64,000 bases of DNA from an uncultured Kocuria sp. GTDB taxonomy: Bacteria; Actinomycetota; Actinomycetes; Actinomycetales; Micrococcaceae. Shown here piece after piece: positions 36,417 through 45,742 of the stretch. The notes under the pieces are model-generated. The model did no database searches and had not been told where the DNA came from. It was given only the letters and a program-made list of their open reading frames with translations. Position 1 is the first letter of the stretch. Each line of letters opens with the position of its first letter. The position numbers and the translations under genes are program-made. The stretch lies in NCBI RefSeq assembly GCF_947500125.1, contig NZ_CANMRA010000002.1, positions 1 to 64,000 of the forward strand. The letters are read 5' to 3'.

Positions 36417-37951
36417 TCGCTGTCCTCCTCGAGCCGGACGTCCTTGAACCGGATGGCGCGGTCCGGGCGGGCCTCGTAGCCCTGCAGGTCCGGGGTCCAC
36501 GCCTGGACCACGTCGGGGTTGTACAGGTAGACGTAGCTGGCGTCGTCCACGATCTGCTCCGCCGCCCGGTCGTAGAGCTCCTTCCGGGCGTCCGGGTCGG
36601 TCTCGGTGCGCCCCGCGTCCAGGAGCCGGTCGACCTCGGGGCTGCTGTAGCCCTGGGCGTTGTTCGAGCCCTCGGAGTGGTGCTGGTTGTAGTAGTAATC
36701 GTTGACGTCCACGTTGCCGAGCCAGCCCAGGAGCAGCATGTCGAAGTTCCCCTGGGCCTGCTCGTCGAGCCAGGTCGCGAAGTCGAGGGTGCGGATGTCC
36801 GTGGCGACCCCGATCTCCGAGAGGTTGGCGGCGATCACCTGGGCCGCCGTGACCGTCTCCGGGAACTCGTTGGTGACCATGAGGTCGACGGTCTCCCCGG
36901 CCAGCCCCGAGCTCTCGGCGAGCTCGCGGGCGCGGTCGAGGTCCTGCTCGAAGGGCGCGTACTCGTGGTGCCAGACGGACGTCTCGGGCACGGCGGTCTG
37001 GTTCACGGTGGCGTTGCCGTACCAGGTGACCTGGGCGATGGCCTCCCGGTCGATGGCCTGCGCCACGGCGAGGCGCGCCTCGAGGGTGTCGAAGGGCGGC
37101 CGCGCCTGGTTCATGGTCACGTACCAGTAGTCGGTGGACGGGACGCCGGCGACCTCGACGTCGGGGTTCTGCCGCAGCGACGTGACCCGCTGCGGCGGGA
37201 TCGAGTCGGTCCAGTGCACCTCGCCGGCGGTGAGGTCCGCGAGCGCCGTGGTGCCCTCGGAGATGAACCGGTAGACGACCCCCGGGACGTGGGGGCCCTC
37301 GCCCCAGTAGTCCTCGTTGGCCCGCAGGGTCACGGCCGTGCTCGCCGAGTTGCCCACCACCTCGAACGGGCCGGTGCCCACCGGGTCCAGCTGGACGTCC
37401 CCGCTCTCGACGTTCTGCCGCTCGACGATGGCCATGCCCTTGTACCCGCCGATCGCGGCGAGCAGGGCGGGCGTCGGCTGGGACACGTCGATGCGCACCG
37501 TGTGCTCGTCCACCGCCACGACGTCCTCGACGGCGGACAGCCGGTAGGCGTTGGCCAGCTGCTCGTCGATGATCCGGTCGTAGGAGTACACGACGTCCTC
37601 GGCCGTGAACTCGGAGCCGTCGTGGAACGTGACGCCCTCCCGCAGGCGGAACGTCCAGGAGAGCTGGTCCTCGCTGACCTCCCAGGACTCGGCGAGGGCG
37701 GGCTGCATCTCGAGGTTCTCGTCGGGCTCCACCAGGGTGTCGTAGACGTTCTCGAGGATCTGGAAGGAGAAGTAGGCGCTCGTGTTGTGGGGGTCGAGCT
37801 GGTCCGGCTCCCCGGCGATGGCCACCTTGAGATAGTCGTCGGTGTCGATCTCTCCCGCCCCCGCCAGGTCCACGCCCTCGCCCGCCGAGCAGGCGCCCAG
37901 GGCGAGGCACACGGCGCTCCCCAGCGCGACGATCCGTGCTCCGCGTGCCAT
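36413..37951 (-). CDS. peptide ABC transporter substrate-binding lipoprotein
   Basis: This 512-residue family 5 extracellular solute-binding protein starts with a lipoprotein signal (LALGACSAG, lipid-modified Cys about residue 24). The family core includes LTFHDG-like VTFHDGSEFTAEDVVYSYDRI and later GYSSPEVDRLLDAGR. It captures peptides or related solutes for the importer. It is first in the operon, with GGGAGG before the ATG. The 237-base gap to the divergent DUF1028 gene should hold both promoters; no strong boxes stand out. Confidence 0.93.
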   Translation of the reverse strand: MARGARIVALGSAVCLALGACSAGEGVDLAGAGEIDTDDYLKVAIAGEPDQLDPHNTSAYFSFQILENVYDTLVEPDENLEMQPALAESWEVSEDQLSWTFRLREGVTFHDGSEFTAEDVVYSYDRIIDEQLANAYRLSAVEDVVAVDEHTVRIDVSQPTPALLAAIGGYKGMAIVERQNVESGDVQLDPVGTGPFEVVGNSASTAVTLRANEDYWGEGPHVPGVVYRFISEGTTALADLTAGEVHWTDSIPPQRVTSLRQNPDVEVAGVPSTDYWYVTMNQARPPFDTLEARLAVAQAIDREAIAQVTWYGNATVNQTAVPETSVWHHEYAPFEQDLDRARELAESSGLAGETVDLMVTNEFPETVTAAQVIAANLSEIGVATDIRTLDFATWLDEQAQGNFDMLLLGWLGNVDVNDYYYNQHHSEGSNNAQGYSSPEVDRLLDAGRTETDPDARKELYDRAAEQIVDDASYVYLYNPDVVQAWTPDLQGYEARPDRAIRFKDVRLEEDSE

Positions 37952-38188
37952 CCGCCGCCTCCCGGTGGTAGGAATGAGCCGTCCGCCCGGGAGGACCCGG
38001 CGGGCGCCCCGTTCGGCCGCCCTGCCGGTGCGCACCCGGTCGTGGGTGTCGTCCCACCCTATGCATCCGGGACGGCGCACCACCACACCCTCGGGCCCGG
38101 CGTGCCGGGACGGGGGACGTCCCGGTCGGCGCGGGGCAAGCAACGACAACGAACCGGTCGTCACGCAGTTGACGGCCAGGAGGTGCCT

Positions 38189-38914
38189 GTGACCTACACC
38201 GTGATCGCCCGGAGCGCGGACTCCCGTCTGCTCGGGGCCGCCACGGCGAGCTGCTCGCTCGCCGTGGGCAACGCCGTGCCGGCCCTCGTGCCCACCGCCG
38301 GGGTCGTGGCCTCCCAGGCGTGGACCAACCGGCGGCTGCGCTTCGAGATGCTCCGCACCCTGCACCACGGGGGCTCGGCGGAAGAGGCGATCGCAGGGCT
38401 CACCGACGCCGACGCCGACCTGGCGCTGCGCCAGGTGGCGGTCCTGCCCGTGGCGGGGCCCGGAGCGCACCTCACCGGCAGCCTGTGCACACCGTGGGCC
38501 GGGGGCGTGGCCGGGGCCGACTTCGTGGTGATCGGCAACTACCTGACCGGCCCGGAGGTCGTCGAGTCGATGCGCGCCGCGATGGACGAGGCGCTCGCGG
38601 CACCGGGGCCGACGAGCACCGGGATGGCGCGTGCGCTGCTGGCCTGCCTGCGCGCGGGCCAGGACGCGGGCGGGGACAGCCGGGGGCAGCAGAGCGCCGC
38701 GGTGCTCGTGGCCGACACGCTCGCCGGCTTCCAGTACCCCGTGCTGCTCGACGTCGACCTGCGCGCCGACAACTCGCCCACCCCGCTGGACGACCTCGAG
38801 GAGATGCTCGCGCTGAAGGGCAGGGCCCACCCGGCGCCCGCCGAGGTGGTGCCCAGCACCGAGGTCCCGCACCGGCCCGAGGACGAGGGGCTCTGGTCGA
38901 CGGTCCTGTCCTGA
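38189..38914 (+). CDS. DUF1028 family protein (Ntn-hydrolase-like)
   Basis: This 241-residue protein begins at GTG 38189, after a perfect AGGAGG. The DUF1028 pattern is clear: TYTVIARSADSRLLGAATAS, VPTAGVVASQAW, TGSLCTPWAG, DFVVIGNYLTGPEVV, and a late GDSRGQQSAA. The family is related to Ntn hydrolases, whose nucleophile follows the initial residue(s); a Thr directly after the start Met fits such a mechanism. It is divergent from the peptide importer, so a role in peptide or amide hydrolysis is plausible but unproven. Confidence 0.9.
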   Translation: MTYTVIARSADSRLLGAATASCSLAVGNAVPALVPTAGVVASQAWTNRRLRFEMLRTLHHGGSAEEAIAGLTDADADLALRQVAVLPVAGPGAHLTGSLCTPWAGGVAGADFVVIGNYLTGPEVVESMRAAMDEALAAPGPTSTGMARALLACLRAGQDAGGDSRGQQSAAVLVADTLAGFQYPVLLDVDLRADNSPTPLDDLEEMLALKGRAHPAPAEVVPSTEVPHRPEDEGLWSTVLS

Positions 38915-38948
38915 CCGGCCCGGGGTGGGCGGCCCCTCCCGGGTGGCC

Positions 38949-38954
38949 TACCCT
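38949..38954 (+). promoter_or_regulatory. -10 element giving a likely leaderless capA mRNA
   Basis: TACCCT ends 6 bases before the ATG at 38961, and no Shine-Dalgarno sequence is present. No good -35 box is visible. Confidence 0.4.
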
Positions 38955-38960
38955 CGGTCC

Positions 38961-40160
38961 ATGACCACTCGTCTCCTCCTCCCTGCCCGCGGTGGCCCCG
39001 CGGCGGGCCTGGCCGCCCTCCTCCTGGCGGGAGCGACGGTCCTCGCCGGCTGCACCCCGCAGCCGCCGGAGGCCGCCCCGGACGACGACGGGGCGGCGTC
39101 GTCCTCGGCGCCGTCCTCGGCGCCGGATCCGGAGCCGGCCCCGGACCGGCTGGAGGTCGTGGTCACCGGCGACGTCCTGCTCCACCCGGGGCTGTGGGCG
39201 CAGGCCGAGGCCGACGGGGACGGGGAGCTGGACTTCGGCCCGCTGGTGGAGGGGCTGCGCCCGTTCACGGAGGGCGCCGACCTCGCGATCTGCGGCATGG
39301 AGACTCCGCTCGCCGCACCCGAGGGCCCCTTCTCGGGGTACCCCTCGTTCGAGGTGCCGCCGCAGATCGTCCCGGCGCTGGCGGACATCGGCTACGACGC
39401 GTGCACCACGGCCACGAACCACGCCGTGGACGCCGGCCCGGAGGGCCTCGAGCGGACCCTCGACGTCCTGGCCGGTGCCGGGATCGCCACCACCGGCACG
39501 TACCGCACGGCGCAGGACGCGCAGGAGCCGCTGGTCCTCGACGTGGAGGGGGTGGGCGTGGGGCTGGTGACCGGGACCTACGGGCTCAACGGCAACGTCC
39601 CGGACGCCGCGTGGCGCGTGGACCTGCTGGACGTGCCCGAGATGGTCGGCAAGGCGCGCCGGGCGCGGGAGGCGGGGGCGGAGATCGTGCTGGCCGCGGT
39701 GCACGCCGGGGAGGAGTACTCCTCGGCGCCCGACCGGCAGCAGCTCGAGGTGACGCGCGCGCTCGCCGACAGCGGGGAGTTCGACTTCGTCTACGGCCAC
39801 CACACGCACTCGGTGCTGCCGATCGAGAAGCACGGGGACACCTGGATCGTCCACGGGCTGGGCAACAGCCTCTCGGAGCACGCCACCCGGGTGCCGGTGA
39901 ACAACGAGGGCCTGACGGTCAGCATGTCCTTCGCCCGCGAGGACGGGGAGTGGGTCGCGGGCGACCCGGTGTGGACCCCGCACATCTTCACCCTCGACCC
40001 GGTCCGGTGGTGCGCGCTGCCGGCCGAGGACGTCTGCCGCTCCCGCGAGGAGGACGCGGCGTCCCTGGCCCGCACCGCCCGGACCGTGGGGTCGATGGGC
40101 GCGGAGGCCGACGGCGCCCGCCCGTGGCGCCCGCTCACCCTCGGCCCCGCAGGACCGTAG
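38961..40160 (+). CDS. CapA family lipoprotein
   Basis: This 399-residue protein has a lipoprotein signal (VLAGC), a ~40-residue Asp/Ser/Pro linker and a CapA-type metallophosphatase-like domain. Visible motifs are VVTGDVLLHPGL, ICGMETPLA, TTATNHAVDAG, AAVHAGEEY, YGHHTHSVLP and VHGLGNSL. CapA proteins act in poly-gamma-glutamate synthesis, but no capB or capC is nearby, so this copy probably has another cell-surface role. The gene ends 3 bases from the convergent EEP gene. Confidence 0.92.
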   Translation: MTTRLLLPARGGPAAGLAALLLAGATVLAGCTPQPPEAAPDDDGAASSSAPSSAPDPEPAPDRLEVVVTGDVLLHPGLWAQAEADGDGELDFGPLVEGLRPFTEGADLAICGMETPLAAPEGPFSGYPSFEVPPQIVPALADIGYDACTTATNHAVDAGPEGLERTLDVLAGAGIATTGTYRTAQDAQEPLVLDVEGVGVGLVTGTYGLNGNVPDAAWRVDLLDVPEMVGKARRAREAGAEIVLAAVHAGEEYSSAPDRQQLEVTRALADSGEFDFVYGHHTHSVLPIEKHGDTWIVHGLGNSLSEHATRVPVNNEGLTVSMSFAREDGEWVAGDPVWTPHIFTLDPVRWCALPAEDVCRSREEDAASLARTARTVGSMGAEADGARPWRPLTLGPAGP

Positions 40161-40163
40161 CGC

Positions 40164-41051
40164 TCAGTCCTCGCCGAGGGTGACGAGCGCCTGCACGGGG
40201 GTGTGGTCGCTGGGGTGGCCCCCGGCGAAGCGGGCCGGGTTGATGGCGCTGCGGCTCACCCGGACGTCGGGGCTGGCCAGCACCCAGTCGATGCGCTCCT
40301 CGCCCTCGACGGCCTCGCCGTAGTCCGGGAACGTGCCCCACTCGGGGGTCAGCCGCTCCTCGGCGGTCGACCAGGTGTCGCCGAGCACCCCGGAGCCCAC
40401 GAGCGTCGTGTAGGCCCCGGACCCGCCCGCCTCCGCGTTGAAGTCCCCGGTGACCACGGTGGGGGTGTGCGGGCGGAAGCTGTGCACGAGCTCGACCAGG
40501 GCCTCCGCGCTGCGGTCCCGGGCGTTCTCGGAGTCGTGGTCGAAGTGGGTGTTGACGAGCACGAGCTCGGCGCCGGTGCCGCGGTCCAGGAAACGGCCCC
40601 AGGTGACGATCCGGGGGATGTCGTTGCCCCACGTGGTGGAGCCGATGAGCTCCGGGGTGTCGGAGAGCCAGAACTGGTCCCACTCCAGCAGGTCCAGGCG
40701 CCGGGCGTCGTAGAAGATCGCGGAGTACTCGCCCTTGCTGCCCCCGGCGCGGCCGTAGCCGACCATCCGGTAGCCGGCGGGCAGCGCCTGCTCCACCGCC
40801 GGCAGCTGGTGGTGGAGGGCCTCCTGCACCCCGAGGAGCGTGGGCTGCTCGAGCTGCAGCAGCCGCGCCAGCCGGGGCGCGCGGTCGGGCCAGTGGTCCG
40901 GGTTCCCGGCGTGCGTGCCGCTGTGGTGGAAGCGGATGTTGTAGCTCATCACGTGCAGGGCGCGGCCCGTGGCGGGCCCGATGAGCGGCACCGCGGGATC
41001 GGCGACGCCGGGAGTCGTGCAACGGTCGAGAAGGACGGTGTCTGGTGACAT
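40164..41051 (-). CDS. endonuclease/exonuclease/phosphatase family protein (second copy)
   Basis: This 295-residue EEP-fold protein shows HVMSYNIRFH at the first strand, LLGVQEAL with the catalytic Glu, VNTHFDHDSENAR, VVTGDFNAEAG, RIDWVLAS and a terminal HPSDHTPVQA. The HFDH and SDHTP forms resemble phosphodiesterases acting on small substrates. ATG 41051, with GGAG 5 bases before it, is preferred. An in-frame ATG at 41228 would add 59 low-complexity residues and overlap the GH65 stop by 8 bases. The 169-base gap between them shows no other signal. Confidence 0.88.
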   Translation of the reverse strand: MSPDTVLLDRCTTPGVADPAVPLIGPATGRALHVMSYNIRFHHSGTHAGNPDHWPDRAPRLARLLQLEQPTLLGVQEALHHQLPAVEQALPAGYRMVGYGRAGGSKGEYSAIFYDARRLDLLEWDQFWLSDTPELIGSTTWGNDIPRIVTWGRFLDRGTGAELVLVNTHFDHDSENARDRSAEALVELVHSFRPHTPTVVTGDFNAEAGGSGAYTTLVGSGVLGDTWSTAEERLTPEWGTFPDYGEAVEGEERIDWVLASPDVRVSRSAINPARFAGGHPSDHTPVQALVTLGED

Positions 41052-41220
41052 CACTGCTCCAGGGTGGGGGAGTGCGGGGGTGTCGTCGTCCCATGGTGGA
41101 CCGGGCGGTCCGGCCACGGTGCCACCGAGGGGGAACCCCCGGTGGCCATCGGGTGAATTCGCGGGGTCCTCGACGGGGTCCTCCACGGGGACCGCGGCCC
41201 CGTGGCCGCCGGTGCACGGC

Positions 41221-44200
41221 TCAGGCATCCTGCACCTCCACGGGGAACTGCCGGATCTCTCCGGCGGTGAGCAGGTGGGCCCGCCCGTCGACGTTCACGC
41301 GCACGGGCTCCGCGGGGCCGGGGCCGAGGTAGAGCCGCAGCGCGGAGCGGGTGACCTCGATCTGGATGGGCTGGTCCCGGTAGCTGATCGAGAAGGACAC
41401 CTTGGGCAGCTCGGGCGGGATCGCCGGGTGCAGCCACAGCATGTCGTCCCGGACCTCCAGGCCCGTGTAGCAGCGGGTGAGGATGTCCACTGAGCCGGCC
41501 ATGGCCCCCAGGTGCACGCCCTCCCGGACCGTGTCCCCCTGGGCGTCGACGAGGTCGCTGTTGAGGGCCCGCGTCAGGTAGGACCAGGAGCTGCGGCGGT
41601 CCCGGCGGGCCTCGACCCAGGAGTGCACCACGTTGGAGAGCGTGGACCCGTGCGAGGAGCGGTCGCAGTAGAAGGCCACGGTGGCCCGGACCGCCTCCGC
41701 CGGGAAGTCGTAGCCCATCTGTCCCAGCAGCTCCCGCAGCTCCTCCGCGGAGAACAGGTACAGGAGCATCAGGACGTCGGCCTGCTTGGCCAGCCGGTAG
41801 TCGTTCGTGGACAGCCCCTCGGCGTCGAGGATGAGGTCGAGGCGGCCGATGTAGCCGTAGCGGGCCCGGTAGTCCTCCCAGGCGAACTCCGGCAGCTCCT
41901 CGTAGCCCTCGAACTGGGCGAGGACGCCGCCGGCCAGGAACGGGACGCGCAGGCGGGTGCGGATCCGCTCCCAGCGGGCCACCTCGTCCTCCCGCAGGTC
42001 CAGGCGCCGCCACAGGGGACCGCCGTAGTCCTGGCCGAGGCGCTCGACCATCTCGACCGCCCGCGCGAGCAGCCAGGCCGTCATGACGTTGGTGTAGGCG
42101 TTGTTGCGCAGCCCCGAGCCCGGCCTGCCGGGGCCGCCGTCGTGGAACTCGTCCGGGCCCATCACCCCGGTGATCACGTACCGGCCGTCCTCGGGGTCGT
42201 GCACCGCCAGGCTCGAGAAGAACCGGGCGATCTCCACCACGAGCTCGGCGCCCTGCTCGATCAGGAAGCGGGTGTCGCCCGTGGCCTGGTAGTACTGCCA
42301 CACGCTGTGCGCGACCGCCAGCCCCACGTGGCGCTGCAGCCGCGAGTGGTCGGGCATCCACCGGCCCGTGCGGGGGTTGAACAGCGCCCGCGGGGTCTCC
42401 TCCCGGCCGTCGCTGCCGCTCTGCCACGGGAACATGGCGCCCTCGTGGCCGGCCGCGCGGGCCGCGGCCCGCGCCTCGGGCAGGCGCCGGTACCGGTAGG
42501 CGAGCAGCGCCCGGGTCCACTCGGGCCGGCGGAGGGTGAGCATGGGGTAGACGAACATCTCGTCCCAGAACACGTGGCCGCGGTAGCCCTCGCCGTGCAG
42601 CCCGCGGGGCGGGACGCCGGCGTCCAGGTCCGGGTGCGCGGCCGCCACCGACTGCAGGACGTGGAAGGTGTTGAGGTTCACGGCGAGGCCCTGCTGCCCG
42701 CCGGCGTCGGTGGCCACGGCGAACGCGGACCACAGGGACTGCCACGCGACCACGTGCGCGGAGAGCAGCTCGTCGAAGCCGCCCGCCCGGTCCAGCATCG
42801 TGGTCGCGGCGAGCGCCGGCGTGGAGATCGCCCGGTCCTGCGAGGTGACGAGGGCGACGACCTTCTCGACCCGCACGGCCCGGCCCGGGTCCATCCGCAG
42901 CCGCAGCTCGTGGCCCAGCACACCGGGGGCGGGCCGGGCCGGGAACTGGGAGAGCAGGCGGTCCTCGGCGCCGCTGCGGAGCACCCGGGTGCGGGCGGCC
43001 ACGGCGATCCGGACCCCGGACTGGGACGTGGTGGCCTCGACCAGGGCGGTGCCGTGGCCCAGGTCCTCGAGGAGGGCGTCGTCGAGGTGCCGACCGGAGA
43101 GGAGGGTGTCGTCCGCGACGTTGCGGTTGCGGACGTCGGCGTCCACGAGGCTGCGCACGGTCAGGGTCCCGCTCCAGTCCTCGGCCTCGAAGACCGTCTC
43201 CTGGCCGGCCAGGTGGCGCTGGTCCTGGGAGACGAACCGGCGGGTGGTCACGCGCGTGGTGCGCCCGGCCCCGTCCCGGAAGCGCAGGGCGCGGGTCAGC
43301 ACCCCGGTGCGCAGGTCGAGGTCCTGGTGGAGCTCCAGCACGTTCTGCGGGGTGGGCTCGAACCAGTAGCCGTCCAGGACGCGGTACTGCACCAGCAGCC
43401 AGTTGGGGGCGTTGACGAGGTCCTCGTGCTCGAGGACGAGACCGGCTGCCTCGGAGCGCGCCCGGTTGTAGACGCCCGCGAGGTAGGTGCCGGGGTAGTG
43501 CGTGCCGTCGGCCCGGGACTCGCACGCGGCGCCGCGCACGGCCATGTACCCGTTGCCGAGGGTGCACAGCGACTCCCGCATCCCCTCCTGCGGCGGGTCC
43601 AGGCACGTGTAGGTCAGGTTCCACGGGCTGTCCCCGCCGGAGCCGCCGCCCCAGTCGGAGTCCTCGGGGGCCGTGGCGACCGGGATGTCGAGGTCCGTGA
43701 GGCCGTCCACGACGAGGTGGGCGCCGGCGGCGAGCAGCCGCCCCCGCCGGCCCGCGCCGTCGACCCCCACGACGAGCCCGAAGCCGTGGGCCACGGCGGC
43801 CCGGACCAGGCGGTCGCTGTCGCTGACCACCACGATGTGCTCGGGCTCCACCGCCAGCCGGCGGGAGGCGAGCAGCAGGGAGGCGGCCGGCGGGTGCCGG
43901 TCCGGCCCGTCCGGCCGCGGGGCGTCCTCCCGCGGAGGGTCGGCCGCGACCACGATGTCCGCCGGCGGTCCCTCGGACAGCTCCGGGTGCGTGGTGACCA
44001 GCGCGGTGAGCACGCCCTCGGCGTGCAGACGGGCGAAGAGCTCGGCGGCGTCCGCCCGGTGGCGCGGGTGCAGGGCGCCGCTGCTGGGGGGTATCGGGAC
44101 CGGGGCGGCGTCGTCGCCCGCGCGGGCGCCGTCGTCGGGGCCGGGTGCCGCCCCCGCCGGTGCGAGGGCGAGCACCACCGCTCCGTAGGTGCTCCTGCCG

Positions 44201-44232
44201 TGGACGGCAGGCTGCTCCAGGACGCCGCTCAT
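41221..44232 (-). CDS. GH65 family glycosidase/phosphorylase with decayed HAD domain
   Basis: This 1003-residue protein has two parts. Residues ~15-185 resemble the beta-phosphoglucomutase HAD fold (LAVEPEHIVVVSDSD, HGFGLVVGVD), but the nucleophile motif expected near residues 19-26 reads VVLALAPA and lacks both Asp. Residues ~205-985 form a GH65 enzyme: general acid Glu695 in VMGPDEFH, Lys816-Gln817 in LAKQAD, and HGSTLS at 861-866. GH65 enzymes phosphorolyse or hydrolyse trehalose, maltose or kojibiose; a trehalose-active enzyme is plausible. It lies 55 bases upstream of serA's stop and shares its strand. Confidence 0.9.
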   Translation of the reverse strand: MSGVLEQPAVHGRSTYGAVVLALAPAGAAPGPDDGARAGDDAAPVPIPPSSGALHPRHRADAAELFARLHAEGVLTALVTTHPELSEGPPADIVVAADPPREDAPRPDGPDRHPPAASLLLASRRLAVEPEHIVVVSDSDRLVRAAVAHGFGLVVGVDGAGRRGRLLAAGAHLVVDGLTDLDIPVATAPEDSDWGGGSGGDSPWNLTYTCLDPPQEGMRESLCTLGNGYMAVRGAACESRADGTHYPGTYLAGVYNRARSEAAGLVLEHEDLVNAPNWLLVQYRVLDGYWFEPTPQNVLELHQDLDLRTGVLTRALRFRDGAGRTTRVTTRRFVSQDQRHLAGQETVFEAEDWSGTLTVRSLVDADVRNRNVADDTLLSGRHLDDALLEDLGHGTALVEATTSQSGVRIAVAARTRVLRSGAEDRLLSQFPARPAPGVLGHELRLRMDPGRAVRVEKVVALVTSQDRAISTPALAATTMLDRAGGFDELLSAHVVAWQSLWSAFAVATDAGGQQGLAVNLNTFHVLQSVAAAHPDLDAGVPPRGLHGEGYRGHVFWDEMFVYPMLTLRRPEWTRALLAYRYRRLPEARAAARAAGHEGAMFPWQSGSDGREETPRALFNPRTGRWMPDHSRLQRHVGLAVAHSVWQYYQATGDTRFLIEQGAELVVEIARFFSSLAVHDPEDGRYVITGVMGPDEFHDGGPGRPGSGLRNNAYTNVMTAWLLARAVEMVERLGQDYGGPLWRRLDLREDEVARWERIRTRLRVPFLAGGVLAQFEGYEELPEFAWEDYRARYGYIGRLDLILDAEGLSTNDYRLAKQADVLMLLYLFSAEELRELLGQMGYDFPAEAVRATVAFYCDRSSHGSTLSNVVHSWVEARRDRRSSWSYLTRALNSDLVDAQGDTVREGVHLGAMAGSVDILTRCYTGLEVRDDMLWLHPAIPPELPKVSFSISYRDQPIQIEVTRSALRLYLGPGPAEPVRVNVDGRAHLLTAGEIRQFPVEVQDA

Positions 44233-44287
44233 GCGGTCATTGTGCCACCTGCCTCCGTCAGGCGCCGGAGACGGGCGGGACGGGGCG

Positions 44288-45484
44288 TCAGTTGATCGTG
44301 CTGAGGCGGATGGTCTCGGGCAGTCCCAGGATCTCCTCGATGACCTCCCGGGTCACCCCGTTGCCGGCGTCCGTGACGAGGTAGCCGGTGTCCCCGCGGG
44401 TGGACAGCTGCTGGCGGTCGATGTTGATGCCGTGGCCGCCGAGGACGCTGTTGACGGTCGCGAGGACGCCGGGGACGTTGCGGTGCAGGTGCAGGATGCG
44501 GGTGCCGCTGACGGCGGTGTCCAGCTGGACCTGCGGCATGTTCACCGACAGGGTCGTGGATCCCGAGGTCACGAAGGACGAGAGCTTCCCGGCCACGAAC
44601 CGTCCGATGTCCACCTGCGCCTCCTGCGTGGAGCCGCCGATGTGCGGGGTGAGGATCACGTTGGGCAGGCCCTGGAGCACCGAGGTGAACGGGTCCCCGG
44701 CCACCTTGGGCTCGTTGGGGAAGACGTCCACGGAGGCGCCGGCGATGTGCCCGCTGACCAGGGCGTCCCGCAGCGCGTTGTAGTCGACGACCATGCCCCG
44801 GCACAGGTTGAGGAACAGGGACCGGGGGCGCATCCGCTCGAACTGCTCGCGCCCGAACAGGCTGTCGTTGCCGACGCGGCCGTCCACGTGCAGCGAGACG
44901 GTCTCGACCCGCTCCAGCAGCTCCTCCAGCGTGTCGCAGCGCTGGGCGTTGCCCAGCGGCAGGCGGTCCACGATGTCGTAGTAGTAGACCCGCATGCCGA
45001 GGGTCTCGGCGAGCACGGACAGCTGGGAGCCGATGTTGCCGTAGCCCACGATGCCGAGGGTGCGGCCGCGGACCTCGTGGGCGCCCTTGGCGGACTTGTC
45101 CCACACGCCCTCGTGCATGGCCTTGTTCTTGTCGGTGAGGTGCCGGGCCATCGAGATGATCTCGGCGACGGCGAGCTCCACCACGGAGCGGGTGTTGGAG
45201 TAGGGGGCGTTGAAGCACGTCACGGCGTGCTCGGTGGCGGCCGTGAGGTCGATCTGGTTCGTGCCGATGCAGAAGGCGCCCACGGACAGCAGCTGCGGGT
45301 GGGCTTCGAAGACCTCCCGGGTCACGTGGGTCTTCGAGCGGATCCCGAGCAGCTCGACGCCCTCGAGGGCCTCGACGAGCTCTCCGGTGTCGAGGGCGCC
45401 CTTGCGGGTCTCGACCTCGATGCCCTTCTCGGTCAGGATGCGTTCGGCCTCGGGGTGGACGTTCTCCAGGAGCAGTGCTTTCAC
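44288..45484 (-). CDS. serA: D-3-phosphoglycerate dehydrogenase
   Basis: This 398-residue enzyme makes the first committed step of serine synthesis, oxidising 3-phosphoglycerate with NAD. The Rossmann motif is GIVGYGNIGSQL. The catalytic Arg region (NLCRGMVVD), Glu and His (PHIGGSTQEAQ) are present. The C-terminal ACT domain keeps the HLHRNVPGVL and GINI stretches that bind serine in the E. coli enzyme, so feedback inhibition is likely. It is the short E. coli-like type, without the extra domain of the ~530-residue form common in Actinobacteria. The start is GTG 45484. Confidence 0.93.
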   Translation of the reverse strand: MKALLLENVHPEAERILTEKGIEVETRKGALDTGELVEALEGVELLGIRSKTHVTREVFEAHPQLLSVGAFCIGTNQIDLTAATEHAVTCFNAPYSNTRSVVELAVAEIISMARHLTDKNKAMHEGVWDKSAKGAHEVRGRTLGIVGYGNIGSQLSVLAETLGMRVYYYDIVDRLPLGNAQRCDTLEELLERVETVSLHVDGRVGNDSLFGREQFERMRPRSLFLNLCRGMVVDYNALRDALVSGHIAGASVDVFPNEPKVAGDPFTSVLQGLPNVILTPHIGGSTQEAQVDIGRFVAGKLSSFVTSGSTTLSVNMPQVQLDTAVSGTRILHLHRNVPGVLATVNSVLGGHGINIDRQQLSTRGDTGYLVTDAGNGVTREVIEEILGLPETIRLSTIN

Positions 45485-45742
45485 AGTGACCCAGTCTATG
45501 GCTCCGGCGCGGGGGACGACGACGCCGGACGTCACCCCGCCGCCGATGTGGCCCGAGTCACCGTCCTCCGGCGGGCGCCGGTGTCTCCCCGGGGTCCGTC
45601 GCCGGTCCGGGGCCGGGCGCCGGGCGGCGTCGGCGCAGCCCGGCCCGCCCGGCGCGGGCCCCGTGGACGATCCGTGCCGGGGTGCGGCACGACCGAGCAG
45701 TACTTCCACTGTTGCCCGCCGGTCGGTGACGGACGTGTGCGA

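Noticed and set aside
38961-40160. Capsule (poly-gamma-glutamate) locus
   Set aside because: Only a CapA-like lipoprotein is present; capB and capC homologues are absent.
41512-44295. A 927-codon plus-strand open frame opposite GH65
   Set aside because: Antisense shadow; the minus-strand frame has clear GH65 motifs.
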